Part shown: positions 8,304 through 15,920 of the stretch, piece by piece
How positions within the stretch are numbered: the first letter of the stretch is position 1
Layout: every line of letters begins with the position of its first letter
Assembly: GCA_028709385.1 (NCBI GenBank)
Contig: JAQVXD010000025.1
Coordinates: 1-36,722 of the forward strand
Source: Fermentimonas sp.
Lineage (GTDB): Bacteria > Bacteroidota > Bacteroidia > Bacteroidales > Dysgonomonadaceae
Length of the DNA: 36,722 nucleotides
Direction: 5' to 3'
Program-made: the position numbers and the translations under genes
Notes under the pieces: generated by a model
The model's database searches: none
The model's input: the letters and a program-made list of their open reading frames with translations, nothing else
What the model was told of the DNA's origin: nothing

Positions 8304-9569
8304 TTACAGATATACAAGTTCGAATTCGGGAGAATTGAAAATTTCGTTAGCCATATCTTTTACCTGTGTGGAAGTCACCTCATTAATTTTTGAAAACAGA
8401 ACCTCCATTGGTGAATAGCGATTGAAATGAAGAAAACTTTTTGCCATAGCAAGTGCGTTGGTTTCATTATTTTCAGCAGCAATACCCATCTGCCCCATCA
8501 GCTGACGTTTTGCTACAGATAATTGCATCGGAGTTAATTCCTTCTCCATTAACCTTTTCAACTCTTTCTGAATTAATTTTTTACATTTATCTCTGTTTTT
8601 AGGATCACAGGCATAGTATATTGATAAAAAGCCGGTATCAGTATATAGAGTGTGGTTAGATTCAACATTGTACACAAGTCCATGCTTCTCCCTTAAAGAA
8701 CTGTTCAGTCTGCTGTTCATGCTCCCCCCGCCAAGTATACTGTTCAGCAGATACAATACATACTTCTGAGGATTGTACATGTTCATTGTACTCCATCCAA
8801 GTACAACATGTGACTGAGCCGTATTCTTCCGGATTACACTTGATGAGGGGTTAAGATTATCGGGTGTTGCACGATTTTTAATATCGGTTTTTGTAATTTT
8901 GTCAACCTCCTTTTTAATGTTAAAGTTCTTCTCAGCCTGACTTACAACTTTCGCAAAAGGAGTTTTACCAAAAGAGAAGAGTACCATGTTATCTAGATGA
9001 TACTGCCTTTTTACAAAACTACGGATATTGTCAGTGTTGAACTTACCAAGTGTATCCTTTTCGCCTAAAATATAATGCCCGATTTCATGTCCTTGGAACA
9101 TAAGGTTTTCGAAGTCATCAAATATCAGGTCGGCAGGCGAATCGTCATACGAATTTATTTCATCCAGAATTACCTCACGCTCTTTGTTAATCTGTATATC
9201 GGAGAACTCTGAATTAAAAATAATATCACTAAGCAACTCCATGGCACGGGGAAAATGTTCCTGTAAGAAAGTAGCATAAATGAACGTCTCCTCCTTAGTT
9301 GTATAAGCATTCAGATCCCCGCCTACATTTTCCATCCTGTTCATGATATGGTGGGCTTTGCGGTGTTTTGTGCCCTTAAACAACATATGCTCAACAAAAT
9401 GAGCCATACCATATTCAGAGGGGAACTCGTCACGTGTACCAGTATTTACAACAATACCACAGTAAGATATTTCCGATGGAAATTGACGATGAATAATGCG
9501 TAGTCCGTTATCTAACTTATAACTGTTTACAGTGCTCATTATGCCTATTTTCTCAAAATGTTTCTTCAT
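8304..9569 (-). CDS. M16-family zinc metallopeptidase (processing-peptidase-like)
   Basis: A 421-residue single-unit M16 protease. The inverted zinc motif HxxEH is present as H57-F-V-E60-H61, followed about 76 residues later by Glu137 in EVILDEINSYDD, the third zinc ligand expected for active members. The second half has the inactive-lobe features, including GGGSMNSRLNSSLREKHGLVY (split around residue 280), which helps form the substrate chamber. There is no signal peptide, so it is probably cytoplasmic. Met1 was kept; Met11 (position 9539), which begins STVNSYKLDNGL, is a reasonable alternative start. It is 21 bases downstream of the AlkD-like gene and probably shares its transcript. Substrate is unknown. 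Confidence 0.92.
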   Translation of the reverse strand: MKKHFEKIGIMSTVNSYKLDNGLRIIHRQFPSEISYCGIVVNTGTRDEFPSEYGMAHFVEHMLFKGTKHRKAHHIMNRMENVGGDLNAYTTKEETFIYATFLQEHFPRAMELLSDIIFNSEFSDIQINKEREVILDEINSYDDSPADLIFDDFENLMFQGHEIGHYILGEKDTLGKFNTDNIRSFVKRQYHLDNMVLFSFGKTPFAKVVSQAEKNFNIKKEVDKITKTDIKNRATPDNLNPSSSVIRKNTAQSHVVLGWSTMNMYNPQKYVLYLLNSILGGGSMNSRLNSSLREKHGLVYNVESNHTLYTDTGFLSIYYACDPKNRDKCKKLIQKELKRLMEKELTPMQLSVAKRQLMGQMGIAAENNETNALAMAKSFLHFNRYSPMEVLFSKINEVTSTQVKDMANEIFNSPEFELVYL

Positions 9570-9590
9570 TTAAAATTTTATCCTTTCTAC

Positions 9591-10313
9591 CTATTCCTCT
9601 TTTTTATTCTTCTTGTGGTTTAAATAATACTTCCTCAGATCTTCGGGTAATATTTCAATAGAGTATATGAGCATTGTCCGCGGCATCTGTGTATTATACT
9701 CATCAAGAAAATCTGTCAGTACAGCTTCATCTCTTTTACCTGCTTCCCGCAACATCCATCCGCAGGCTTTATGAATAAGATCATGCTTATGTGTTAGAAA
9801 CTTTTCCGACAATTTCAATATATCATTGAAATCATTATTACGTATAAAAGTTAATGTTGAAACAATAGCTATTCGCTGATCCCACAGCAATTCACTATCA
9901 GCCAGACGATACAAAAGTGAGCGATCTTCTCTGTTCTTCAACCACTCGCCGACTATCTTATAAGATGATGCATCCACAAGATCCCAGTTGTTAATACGAT
10001 TGGTATGAGCCAGATAAAAATTCAGTATCTCATATTTTGCTATTTCACTAGCTTTTTTAAATTGTTCGGTAAGGATTACCAACGCACACAATCTGCATTC
10101 ATGCATTTCATCATCGAGCAGTTTCTTATTTTCAGATAAAGGTAACTCCGGATACTGCTTTGCCACACTTCTTGTTTCAGGAACTGTGCATCCGATAAAC
10201 ATATCACCATAGCCATACTGACCTTTGGCAGTTTTAAAGAAATAAGAAGAATGATGTGCTTTTTCGGGGTTACCGAAAGCGATGAGTTTATTTTTAATTT
10301 CTATAGCAGACAT
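9591..10313 (-). CDS. DNA alkylation repair protein (AlkD-like HEAT-repeat glycosylase)
   Basis: A 240-residue all-helical protein of the AlkC/AlkD family. These HEAT-like repeat proteins excise alkylated bases such as N3- and N7-methyl purines without flipping the base. The key helix reads NNWDLVDASS (Trp110, Asp111, Asp114), matching the Trp/Asp region that supplies the catalytic Asp in AlkD. A second tryptophan-containing helix, ACGWMLREAGKRD, is also typical. The very C-terminus is lysine-rich (HKKNKKEE). The gene likely starts from the promoter at 10327-10358 and is followed closely by the M16 peptidase gene; no functional link between them is obvious. DNA repair activity is inferred from family membership. 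Confidence 0.88.
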   Translation of the reverse strand: MSAIEIKNKLIAFGNPEKAHHSSYFFKTAKGQYGYGDMFIGCTVPETRSVAKQYPELPLSENKKLLDDEMHECRLCALVILTEQFKKASEIAKYEILNFYLAHTNRINNWDLVDASSYKIVGEWLKNREDRSLLYRLADSELLWDQRIAIVSTLTFIRNNDFNDILKLSEKFLTHKHDLIHKACGWMLREAGKRDEAVLTDFLDEYNTQMPRTMLIYSIEILPEDLRKYYLNHKKNKKEE

Positions 10314-10326
10314 AGTTACAAAACTC

Positions 10327-10358
10327 CAAAATTACAGAATTTATTAAAATGAAACAGA
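10327..10358 (-). promoter_or_regulatory. Promoter upstream of the AlkD-like gene
   Basis: On the minus strand, TAATTTTG (10334 to 10327) fits the -7 consensus exactly, and TCTG (10358 to 10355) fits three of four bases of the -33 TTTG with a 20-base spacer. The start codon is about 14 bases downstream of the -7 element, so the leader would be short. Confidence 0.42.
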
Positions 10359-10375
10359 TAATTGTGTCTCAGATT

Positions 10376-11332
10376 TTAATTAACGCGGGAAACAGGATAA
10401 GTTCCTTCATAGAATCCCACGATATTCTGCGCCATCTCTACCGACATCGCAATTCTGTCCTCAAGAGTTTTTGTGCCTGCGTGAGGTGCCAGCAAAACAT
10501 TATCCAGTTCTAAAAGTTCAGGCATTATGTGCGGTTCATTCTCATATACATCTAGACCCGCCGCCCAAATAATGTTTTCTTTTAAAGCCTTTGCCATTGC
10601 TTTCTCATCAACCATATCACCACGGGCAGTATTTATAAAAACAGCAGTAGGCTTCATCATATTAAACTCTCTCTCTCCTATCATTCTGAATGTTTCAGGT
10701 GTTGACGGAGCATTAAGAGAGATAAAATCGGAATTCCGCAGCAGTTCTTCCTTCGAAACATATCGGGCATTATACTGTTTTTCAATTTCTTCTGCCAGCC
10801 TGTTTCTGTTATTGTAAATAATCTGCATACCGGAAGCAACAGCACGTCGTGCCAAAGATTGTCCTATTCGTCCCATTCCAATAATTCCCAGAGTTTTACC
10901 ATAAACAGGAACACCTCCGTCAGCATAAGTTCCCCAGCTTACACCCTCGGGAGTACGAATCTTACGGTCGTAATACCCCACCCTTCGGGCAGCACCAAGA
11001 AGAAGAGCAAAAGCAAACTCGGCGGTTGGTTCTCTCGTGGTGTTAGGTATATTAGTTACAACTATCCCTTTTTTGGTAGCATATTCAACATCAATATTAT
11101 TGAATCCTACACCGAAATTGGAAATCAACCGGAGCTGGGTACCTCTGTCCATAATTTCCTTATCGGTATAAAAACTAAAGTTGGGTACTAAAACATCATA
11201 TTGGGGTATTAGTTCTAAAACTTCTTCTCTTGAAAAAAAAGATTTCTCTTTCGGAAGGGTAATCTCATATTTTCCATCTAATACTGTCAATCCTTCAGGT
11301 TTAAGACGGTATGTAATCAATACTTTCTTCAT
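10376..11332 (-). CDS. D-isomer-specific 2-hydroxyacid dehydrogenase
   Basis: A 318-residue NAD(P)-dependent dehydrogenase. The Rossmann glycine motif is GIIGMGRIG (Gly152, Gly154, Gly157). The catalytic set is complete: Arg237 in NTARGDMVDE, Glu266 in DVYENEP, and His284 in LAPHAGTKT. The substrate-loop region near residues 70-80 reads SNFGVGFNNID. Members reduce 2-keto acids to D-2-hydroxy acids or the reverse (glyoxylate/hydroxypyruvate reductase, 2-ketogluconate reductase, D-lactate dehydrogenase); the NFGVGFNNID pattern resembles the glyoxylate/hydroxypyruvate/2-ketogluconate reductase group, but the exact substrate is unsettled. It is flanked by tRNA genes upstream and by the AlkD-like gene 62 bases downstream. 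Confidence 0.9.
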   Translation of the reverse strand: MKKVLITYRLKPEGLTVLDGKYEITLPKEKSFFSREEVLELIPQYDVLVPNFSFYTDKEIMDRGTQLRLISNFGVGFNNIDVEYATKKGIVVTNIPNTTREPTAEFAFALLLGAARRVGYYDRKIRTPEGVSWGTYADGGVPVYGKTLGIIGMGRIGQSLARRAVASGMQIIYNNRNRLAEEIEKQYNARYVSKEELLRNSDFISLNAPSTPETFRMIGEREFNMMKPTAVFINTARGDMVDEKAMAKALKENIIWAAGLDVYENEPHIMPELLELDNVLLAPHAGTKTLEDRIAMSVEMAQNIVGFYEGTYPVSRVN

Positions 11333-11420
11333 ATTCTGTTAATAAATTTTATTGGGAATAGTTTGTTAACTGTTTTAACGGCAAAACAGATTGATTTGTT
11401 TGTTATCAGATACAATAAAC

Positions 11421-11447
11421 AAAAAAAACGAGCCATCTGACTCGTTT
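11421..11447 (-). terminator. Intrinsic terminator of the tRNA-Asn operon
   Basis: AAACGAG (11426-11432), 8-base loop, CTCGTTT (11441-11447). On the minus strand the hairpin runs into eight T residues. It begins only 6 bases past the 3' end of the second tRNA. Confidence 0.8.
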
Positions 11448-11452
11448 CTCTG

Positions 11453-11526
11453 CTCTTCCTCTTGGACTTGAACCAAGGACCCTCTGATTAACAGTCAGAT
11501 GCTCTAACCGACTGAGCTAAGGAAGA
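11453..11526 (-). tRNA. tRNA-Asn (anticodon GTT), downstream copy
   Basis: 74 bases fold into a full cloverleaf: acceptor stem TCTTCCT/AGGAAGA, D stem GCTC/GAGC, anticodon stem TCTGA/TCAGA around loop CTGTTAA, T stem CTTGG/CCAAG around loop TTCAAGT, discriminator G. The loop gives anticodon GTT for Asn. CCA is not encoded. It differs from its neighbour by one base in the D loop. Confidence 0.95.
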
Positions 11527-11567
11527 ATAATTCACTTTTTAAATTTTATCTTTTCCTGTTTTCTATG

Positions 11568-11641
11568 CTCTTCCTCTTGGACTTGAACCAAGGACCCTCT
11601 GATTAACAGTCAGATGCTCTAACCAACTGAGCTAAGGAAGA
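11568..11641 (-). tRNA. tRNA-Asn (anticodon GTT), promoter-proximal copy
   Basis: Same 74-base cloverleaf as the other copy, with identical stems and anticodon loop CTGTTAA (GTT, Asn). The D loop reads AGTTGG in place of AGTCGG. Transcribed first from the promoter at 11668-11699, with 41 bases between the two tRNAs. Confidence 0.95.
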
Positions 11642-11667
11642 ATATATTGTTTCTTGAAAAAGTGTTG

Positions 11668-11699
11668 CAAAAGTAGCACATTTTTCCGAATGTACCAAT
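11668..11699 (-). promoter_or_regulatory. Promoter of the tRNA-Asn pair
   Basis: On the minus strand, TACTTTTG (11675 to 11668) matches TAnnTTTG, and ATTG (11699 to 11696) matches three of four -33 bases with a 20-base spacer. Transcription would begin about 20 bases before the first tRNA. Confidence 0.55.
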
Positions 11700-11727
11700 A
11701 GTTATTGAAAAAAAATACGTTTGCTTT

Positions 11728-12633
11728 TCAGTGTGGCAACAAGTTCAGAATAGTTTCCACTACTCTATCTTCTGAATCTGACAGGTTTATCCAGTTAATA
11801 CTTTTATCTTTTTTAAACCAGCTGATCTGTTTACGGGCATAATTTCGCGAATGCTGTTTGATTTTATCAATAGCAAAGTCGAGATTGCAGTTTCCGTCAA
11901 AATATTCGAAAAGCTCTTTGTACCCGACAGTATTGAGAGAATTAAGATGTCTCATAGGATAAAAACTCCGTGCTTCGTCAATAAGACCAACTTTTACCAT
12001 CTGATCTACGCGTCTGTTTATTCTGTCGTATAATTCCTCTCTATCCATATTGAAGCCTACCTTTATAATCTTAAAGGGTCGCTCTTTATTAGGATTAGTA
12101 CGCAACGATGAGTATGGCTTCCCTGCCATCAGACACACCTCTAGAGCATGAATAACCCGCTTTGGATTCTTGAGATCAACTTCGGCATAAAAGACGGGAT
12201 CGAGAATTTTTAGCTGCCGGCGTATAGGGTCAAGTCCCTCCTTTTTATATAAATCCTGTAAATCCTTCCTTAGCTTACTGTCGATTGTAGGTATATCATC
12301 AATACCTTTACAAACAGCATCAATGTACATCATTGAACCGCCTGTCATCACGACAACCTCGTGTGTTTTGTGAAGCTCCTGCAGCAATAAAAGAGCATCC
12401 TGCTCATATATACTGGCACTATAATATTCCTCGGGTGAAAGTATTTCGACAAAATGATGTGGTACACGACGCATTTGTACTTCTGTAGGTGCTGCGGTAC
12501 AAACACTCATACCCTTGTAGATCTGCCTTGAGTCGGCAGATAAAACAGGACTGTTTAATTTCTCCGCCACGCTTAAGCTCCACTCAGTTTTACCGACACC
12601 AGTCGGTCCGAGCAATACGAGGAGGATATTCAT
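11728..12633 (-). CDS. miaA: tRNA dimethylallyltransferase
   Basis: Adds a dimethylallyl group to N6 of A37 in tRNAs that read codons starting with U, which stabilises codon pairing. The 301-residue protein has the P-loop GPTGVGKT (residues 9-16), the LSADSRQIYKGM motif that contacts the tRNA and substrate, the PHHFVEILSPEEYYSASIYE region, and MTGGSMMYIDAV. The C-terminal NYARKQISWFKKD is the well-conserved tRNA-binding signature. The start follows directly from the MNILLVLLGPTGVGKT alignment. It is 73 bases downstream of the pRiA4b-like gene on the same strand and may share its promoter. Very confident. Confidence 0.97.
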   Translation of the reverse strand: MNILLVLLGPTGVGKTEWSLSVAEKLNSPVLSADSRQIYKGMSVCTAAPTEVQMRRVPHHFVEILSPEEYYSASIYEQDALLLLQELHKTHEVVVMTGGSMMYIDAVCKGIDDIPTIDSKLRKDLQDLYKKEGLDPIRRQLKILDPVFYAEVDLKNPKRVIHALEVCLMAGKPYSSLRTNPNKERPFKIIKVGFNMDREELYDRINRRVDQMVKVGLIDEARSFYPMRHLNSLNTVGYKELFEYFDGNCNLDFAIDKIKQHSRNYARKQISWFKKDKSINWINLSDSEDRVVETILNLLPH

Positions 12634-12706
12634 TATATTATTACGGATTAGTCAGTATTTAAATTTATCTGATTGGTTTTTATTAAAGTTAGTGCGCCTG
12701 ATTATA

Positions 12707-13270
12707 TTAATAAAGATCACCCGACTCTGTGTCTGAAGAAATATCTAATTCATCCAGTCCGTCAAAACCCTCCTTATCAAGTTCATCTAAATCGAAGTTC
12801 TCATCTCCGTAAAATGATTCTCCCAAATCAAGTGAGACAGCCTCCTGCTTGACTTCCATAATATCCATAATCTGCCTGGGTGCTTCACCTTCAGAAATAG
12901 AACAGAATGGTTTTTTAAGATTCCTGCCCGGTATAATCTCTGAAAGTTCCATGTATAAAGCACGCTCAGTGAGATAATCAAACACGAACATCAGTTTTTG
13001 TTTTTCATCTTCAAGAAAATCGCTTAGGATACACTCTTCCATAATAAAGGAGTCCTCATCAGAATCGGTATCCATTTCCACTAAGGTAATCTCCTGTTTT
13101 TTGCGCCATTTATTATCACTCAGGAAAAATGAAGCCATCTCTTTATCACTATAGCCCGTGCAATCCAAAATTGAACCATATAAATCCAAAAATGTTGCAT
13201 CAGCATCTATCTTAATTTCTCTTTTGAAGTTGTCGACTTCATCTGACAGGATTAAAAACTTGAATATCAT
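12707..13270 (-). CDS. pRiA4b ORF-3-like (IS1096 passenger TnpR-like) protein
   Basis: A 187-residue protein whose first ~120 residues fit the pRiA4b ORF-3-like fold: MIFKFLILSDEVDNFKREI, then ATFLDLYGSILDCTGYSDKEMASFF (split at residue 35), a NKWRKKQEITL strand and KQKLMFVFDYLTERALYMEL. Proteins of this fold are often named after the IS1096 passenger TnpR, but no transposase or terminal repeats are here, so this is a resident gene. The last 60 residues are very acidic, rich in Asp, Glu, Leu and Ser (for example DLDELDKEGFDGLDELD), and probably disordered. The function is not known. It has a clean promoter at 13302-13331 and precedes miaA. Confidence 0.75.
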   Translation of the reverse strand: MIFKFLILSDEVDNFKREIKIDADATFLDLYGSILDCTGYSDKEMASFFLSDNKWRKKQEITLVEMDTDSDEDSFIMEECILSDFLEDEKQKLMFVFDYLTERALYMELSEIIPGRNLKKPFCSISEGEAPRQIMDIMEVKQEAVSLDLGESFYGDENFDLDELDKEGFDGLDELDISSDTESGDLY

Positions 13271-13301
13271 TGTGATCTTTTTTTATGCATTGTTGACGTT
13301 T

Positions 13302-13331
13302 CAAAGGTAATAAAAAGTTTTAAATTCCAAT
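13302..13331 (-). promoter_or_regulatory. Promoter of the pRiA4b-like gene (and possibly miaA)
   Basis: On the minus strand, TACCTTTG (13309 to 13302) is the most typical form of the Bacteroidetes -7 element. ATTG (13331 to 13328) is a three-of-four -33 box at an 18-base spacing. The ATG is 32 bases downstream. Confidence 0.5.
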
Positions 13332-13340
13332 ATCCACCTG

Positions 13341-13353
13341 CCCATTTAATGGG
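13341..13353. promoter_or_regulatory. Short palindrome in a divergent promoter region
   Basis: CCCATT-T-AATGGG (13341-13353) is perfectly symmetric and lies between the divergent genes at 13270 and 13390, just beyond the -33 box of the minus-strand promoter. It may be an operator; 6-base arms also occur by chance. Confidence 0.3.
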
Positions 13354-13389
13354 TGAACCTAATAAGCCGGGAGTTGTTTTATAATTAGT

Positions 13390-13725
13390 ATGATTAATGA
13401 TAAGAAAATGAAACCAAAATATTTACCCATTGATCCGGAACAACTCGAACTTATTGAAGAACAGATAAAAAAAGGAGACATAAGAGTGATTTATTTTGCT
13501 TTTTCGAAAGATCCTGAATTGGAGGAATCCAAAGGTAAAATAGTTAAGATCGACTATAAAAAGGATGAGGGTGATCATCTCCTTTTTGAAAATGGCGATG
13601 AAGTGAGATTAGACAGAATCGTTGTAATTAACGGTATACCGGGTCCTGCTTATGATGAATATGATTCTTATGCACTGGCACCTTTAACCTGTAAGGCAGG
13701 ATATGATGACTCTTATTGTGAGTAA
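13390..13725 (+). CDS. Small hypothetical protein, possible Rof/SH3-like fold
   Basis: A 111-residue protein I cannot assign firmly. It opens with a charged helix (residues 12-29, containing DPEQLELIEEQIKKGDI), then short beta strands: RVIYFAF, GKIVKIDYK, DHLLFENGDEVRLDRIVVING. The last part, xxENGxExRLDRIxxxxG, is like the small barrel of Rof, the Rho-binding antiterminator, and of other SH3-like modulators. The tail has two cysteines (CKAGYDDSYC). Met7 (13408) is an alternative start. It lies 48 bases upstream of rpoN; the rpoN promoter overlaps its stop codon, so it is probably transcribed with but not required for rpoN. Role unknown. Confidence 0.7.
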   Translation: MINDKKMKPKYLPIDPEQLELIEEQIKKGDIRVIYFAFSKDPELEESKGKIVKIDYKKDEGDHLLFENGDEVRLDRIVVINGIPGPAYDEYDSYALAPLTCKAGYDDSYCE

Positions 13726-13746
13726 GTGCAGAAATAATTATCTTTG
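13716..13746 (+). promoter_or_regulatory. Promoter of rpoN; fixes the start codon
   Basis: TATCTTTG (13739-13746) is a perfect TAnnTTTG, with TTGT (13716-13719) as a partial -33 box at a 19-base spacing, overlapping the stop of the preceding gene. The in-frame TTG at 13744 lies inside the -7 element, so translation from it cannot come from this promoter; the ATG at 13774 fits. Confidence 0.55.
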
Positions 13747-13773
13747 CCATCGAAACTATTTGCTATTCCGTAT

Positions 13774-15228
13774 ATGGCACTAAAGCAGCAACAGGAACTT
13801 AAACAGACACAAAGGCTTTCACCTCTGCAGATGCAGGTGATTAAGCTTATTGAGCTTAATAATGTTGAGGTAGAAGACCGGATTAAACAGGAGATTGAAG
13901 AAAATCCGGCTCTTGAAACGACAGAAAATGAACCGGTAGACAGTTCCATAACTGATGATGAATTTTCAGCAGCAGATGATTTAACCCAAGATGATATGAT
14001 TTTGGGTGATTATTTTTCAGATGATGATGTGCCTGATTACCGTATCAACGGTTCACAGAGGAAAAGTGAACCTGACTATTTCGAAATTAGCTATTATGAT
14101 GATAAATCGTTACATGATTTTCTGCAGGAACAAATAGGATTGCTGGATCTGGACTCAGACAGACAGACGATTGCTGAGTACATTGTGGGAAATATTGATG
14201 AAAATGGTTACCTCCAGAGAGATTTGCTTTCAATATCTAATGATTTGCTTTTTCAGCAGCAAATGGAAGTTACCCCTTTACAGCTGGAGGATGTTTTATA
14301 TGAAATACAAGACCTTGACCCTGCGGGTATCGGAGCACGTGATCTTCAGGAATGTTTATTGATTCAATTGAGGCGTGAGAAACCTTCAGAAGAAGTTAAT
14401 CTGGCTATTACTGTCATTTCTGATTATTTCGAAGAGTTTTCCAGAAAGCATTATGATAAAATCATCCGTCAGTTAAACATTACCCAGGATAAACTAAGGG
14501 ATGCTATGGAAGTTATCATTTCTCTTAATCCTAAACCGGGAAATACTTTGGGTGGCACAATGCAGACGGCAATGAACAATATTACTCCCGACTTTATAGT
14601 TGACTCCTATAATGGAGAAGTAACTATTCAGCTTAATAACAGCAATATACCCAGTCTGCGGGTTAACCGAAATTTCTCCGAAATGTTAAAAGGTTACTCT
14701 GATAACAAGACGAGCATGTCGACTGATGATAAACAGGCAATGCTTTTCATGAAGCAGAAAGTGGATTCTGCAAAATGGTTTATCGATGCAGTAAGACAAA
14801 GGCAAAATACTTTACAGCGCACTATGGAAGCTATTGTAAGCATTCAGTATGATTTTTTCCTTACTGAGGATGAGACAAGGCTTAAACCGATGATATTAAA
14901 AGATGTGGCTGAAAGAACAGGATTCGACATTTCGACAATTTCGAGAGTCAGCAACAGTAAATATGTACAGACAAATACAAATATATACCCACTAAAATAT
15001 TTTTTCTCTGAAGCAATGCAAACCGTTGACGGTGAAGATATCTCTTCGAGAGAGGTAAAATCTCTGCTTATGGAAAGTATAGAAAATGAGGATTCTGTCA
15101 AACCGCTTACAGATGACCAGCTTACAAAAATCCTTAACAGCAAAGGTTATGTTATCGCCCGAAGGACAGTTGCAAAATATAGAGAACAATTGAATATTCC
15201 CGTGGCACGTTTGAGAAAAAAACTTTAA
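13774..15228 (+). CDS. rpoN: RNA polymerase sigma-54 factor
   Basis: The alternative sigma factor for -24/-12 promoters, which needs AAA+ activators to open DNA. Counting from the ATG at 13774 it has 484 residues. Region I opens MALKQQQELKQTQRLSPLQM, the glutamine- and leucine-rich segment that contacts activators, and is followed by an acidic region II. The core-binding domain contains DPAGIGARDLQECL. The DNA-binding part has the helix-turn-helix around LKDVAERTGFDISTISRVSN and ends with the RpoN box ARRTVAKYREQL, then LNIPVARLRKKL. The in-frame TTG at 13744 would add ten residues but lies in the promoter. The PAP2-like gene follows after 9 bases. Confidence 0.96.
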   Translation: MALKQQQELKQTQRLSPLQMQVIKLIELNNVEVEDRIKQEIEENPALETTENEPVDSSITDDEFSAADDLTQDDMILGDYFSDDDVPDYRINGSQRKSEPDYFEISYYDDKSLHDFLQEQIGLLDLDSDRQTIAEYIVGNIDENGYLQRDLLSISNDLLFQQQMEVTPLQLEDVLYEIQDLDPAGIGARDLQECLLIQLRREKPSEEVNLAITVISDYFEEFSRKHYDKIIRQLNITQDKLRDAMEVIISLNPKPGNTLGGTMQTAMNNITPDFIVDSYNGEVTIQLNNSNIPSLRVNRNFSEMLKGYSDNKTSMSTDDKQAMLFMKQKVDSAKWFIDAVRQRQNTLQRTMEAIVSIQYDFFLTEDETRLKPMILKDVAERTGFDISTISRVSNSKYVQTNTNIYPLKYFFSEAMQTVDGEDISSREVKSLLMESIENEDSVKPLTDDQLTKILNSKGYVIARRTVAKYREQLNIPVARLRKKL

Positions 15229-15237
15229 CTTTGTCCG

Positions 15238-15846
15238 ATGAAATCGATATCGCATGTAATCTCAACAGTTTTTCAGCCATTATTGATGCCGGCATACAGT
15301 GTATTGCTGCTATTTGCATACACCTATTTTGGTGCAATCTACTCTCACAGATTCTGGCATATTTTTACTCCGGTACTGTTTTTTTCGTTTGTAGTTCCGG
15401 CGATCCTTATTTACATGTTATTTAAGTTTGGGGTAATTTCTGATCTTTCCCTGAAAGTCAGAAAAGAACGTATTTATCCATATTTAATAACACTTATTTC
15501 ATATTCTGCAATGATGGTATATTATTACAGGATGAATATGCCCAACTGGTTTATGATGATTATGGCATCTTCAATTGCCATTATGATTATAGCAATACTT
15601 ATTACTTTTGTGTGGAAAATCAGTGCACATATGTTTGGTATTGGAGGACTAACGGGTGGAGCAATGGCAGTTTGTTATTTCGTGGAACGCTCCAATCCCT
15701 ACATGATGTTTATGGGTTTATTTATTCTGGCAGGATTAATTGGGACATCAAGGCTTATTCTCAAGCGCCATACACTATCGCAGGTTATAGCAGGATTCCT
15801 GCTTGGCTTTTGTGTGTCGTTCTTATTTGTATGGATAGGCTCATGA
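15238..15846 (+). CDS. PAP2-superfamily-like integral membrane protein
   Basis: A 202-residue protein with about six membrane helices. It carries a degenerate form of the PAP2 phosphatase motifs: KVRKERIYP (73-81) in the place of KxxxxxxRP, ISAH (128-131) in the place of PSGH, and SRLILKRHTLSQ (171-182) in the place of SRxxxxxHxxxD. His131 and the nucleophile-type His178 are kept, but the Asp that activates the histidine is Gln182. Active relatives remove phosphate from undecaprenyl diphosphate, phosphatidic acid or lipid A. Whether this one is active is unclear. It begins 9 bases after rpoN, so it is in the same transcript. Confidence 0.78.
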   Translation: MKSISHVISTVFQPLLMPAYSVLLLFAYTYFGAIYSHRFWHIFTPVLFFSFVVPAILIYMLFKFGVISDLSLKVRKERIYPYLITLISYSAMMVYYYRMNMPNWFMMIMASSIAIMIIAILITFVWKISAHMFGIGGLTGGAMAVCYFVERSNPYMMFMGLFILAGLIGTSRLILKRHTLSQVIAGFLLGFCVSFLFVWIGS

Positions 15847-15854
15847 ATTGGGTT

Positions 15855-15885
15855 TTTGTTTTTACATTATTATATAGTACATTTA
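15855..15885 (+). promoter_or_regulatory. Likely promoter of the gcvH-purE-kdsD-DPP III operon
   Basis: A perfect -33 TTTG (15855-15858), a 19-base spacer, then TACATTTA (15878-15885), which matches the -7 consensus in all but the last position. The gcvH ATG lies 35 bases downstream. Confidence 0.45.
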
Positions 15886-15920
15886 CAACATATATTTATT
15901 AAATAAAAAAATAGACTACT

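Noticed and set aside
12707-13270. Insertion sequence suggested by the IS1096-passenger-like name
   Set aside because: No transposase, no terminal inverted repeats and no target duplication are visible; the fold is common in resident genes.
13744-13773. TTG start adding ten residues to RpoN
   Set aside because: The TTG lies inside a perfect -7 promoter element, and homologues begin at the MALKQ that corresponds to the ATG at 13774.
15226-15233. TAACTTTG as a promoter for the PAP2-like gene
   Set aside because: It matches the -7 consensus but ends 4 bases before the ATG, and no -33 box lies at the right distance; the gene is better placed in the rpoN transcript.
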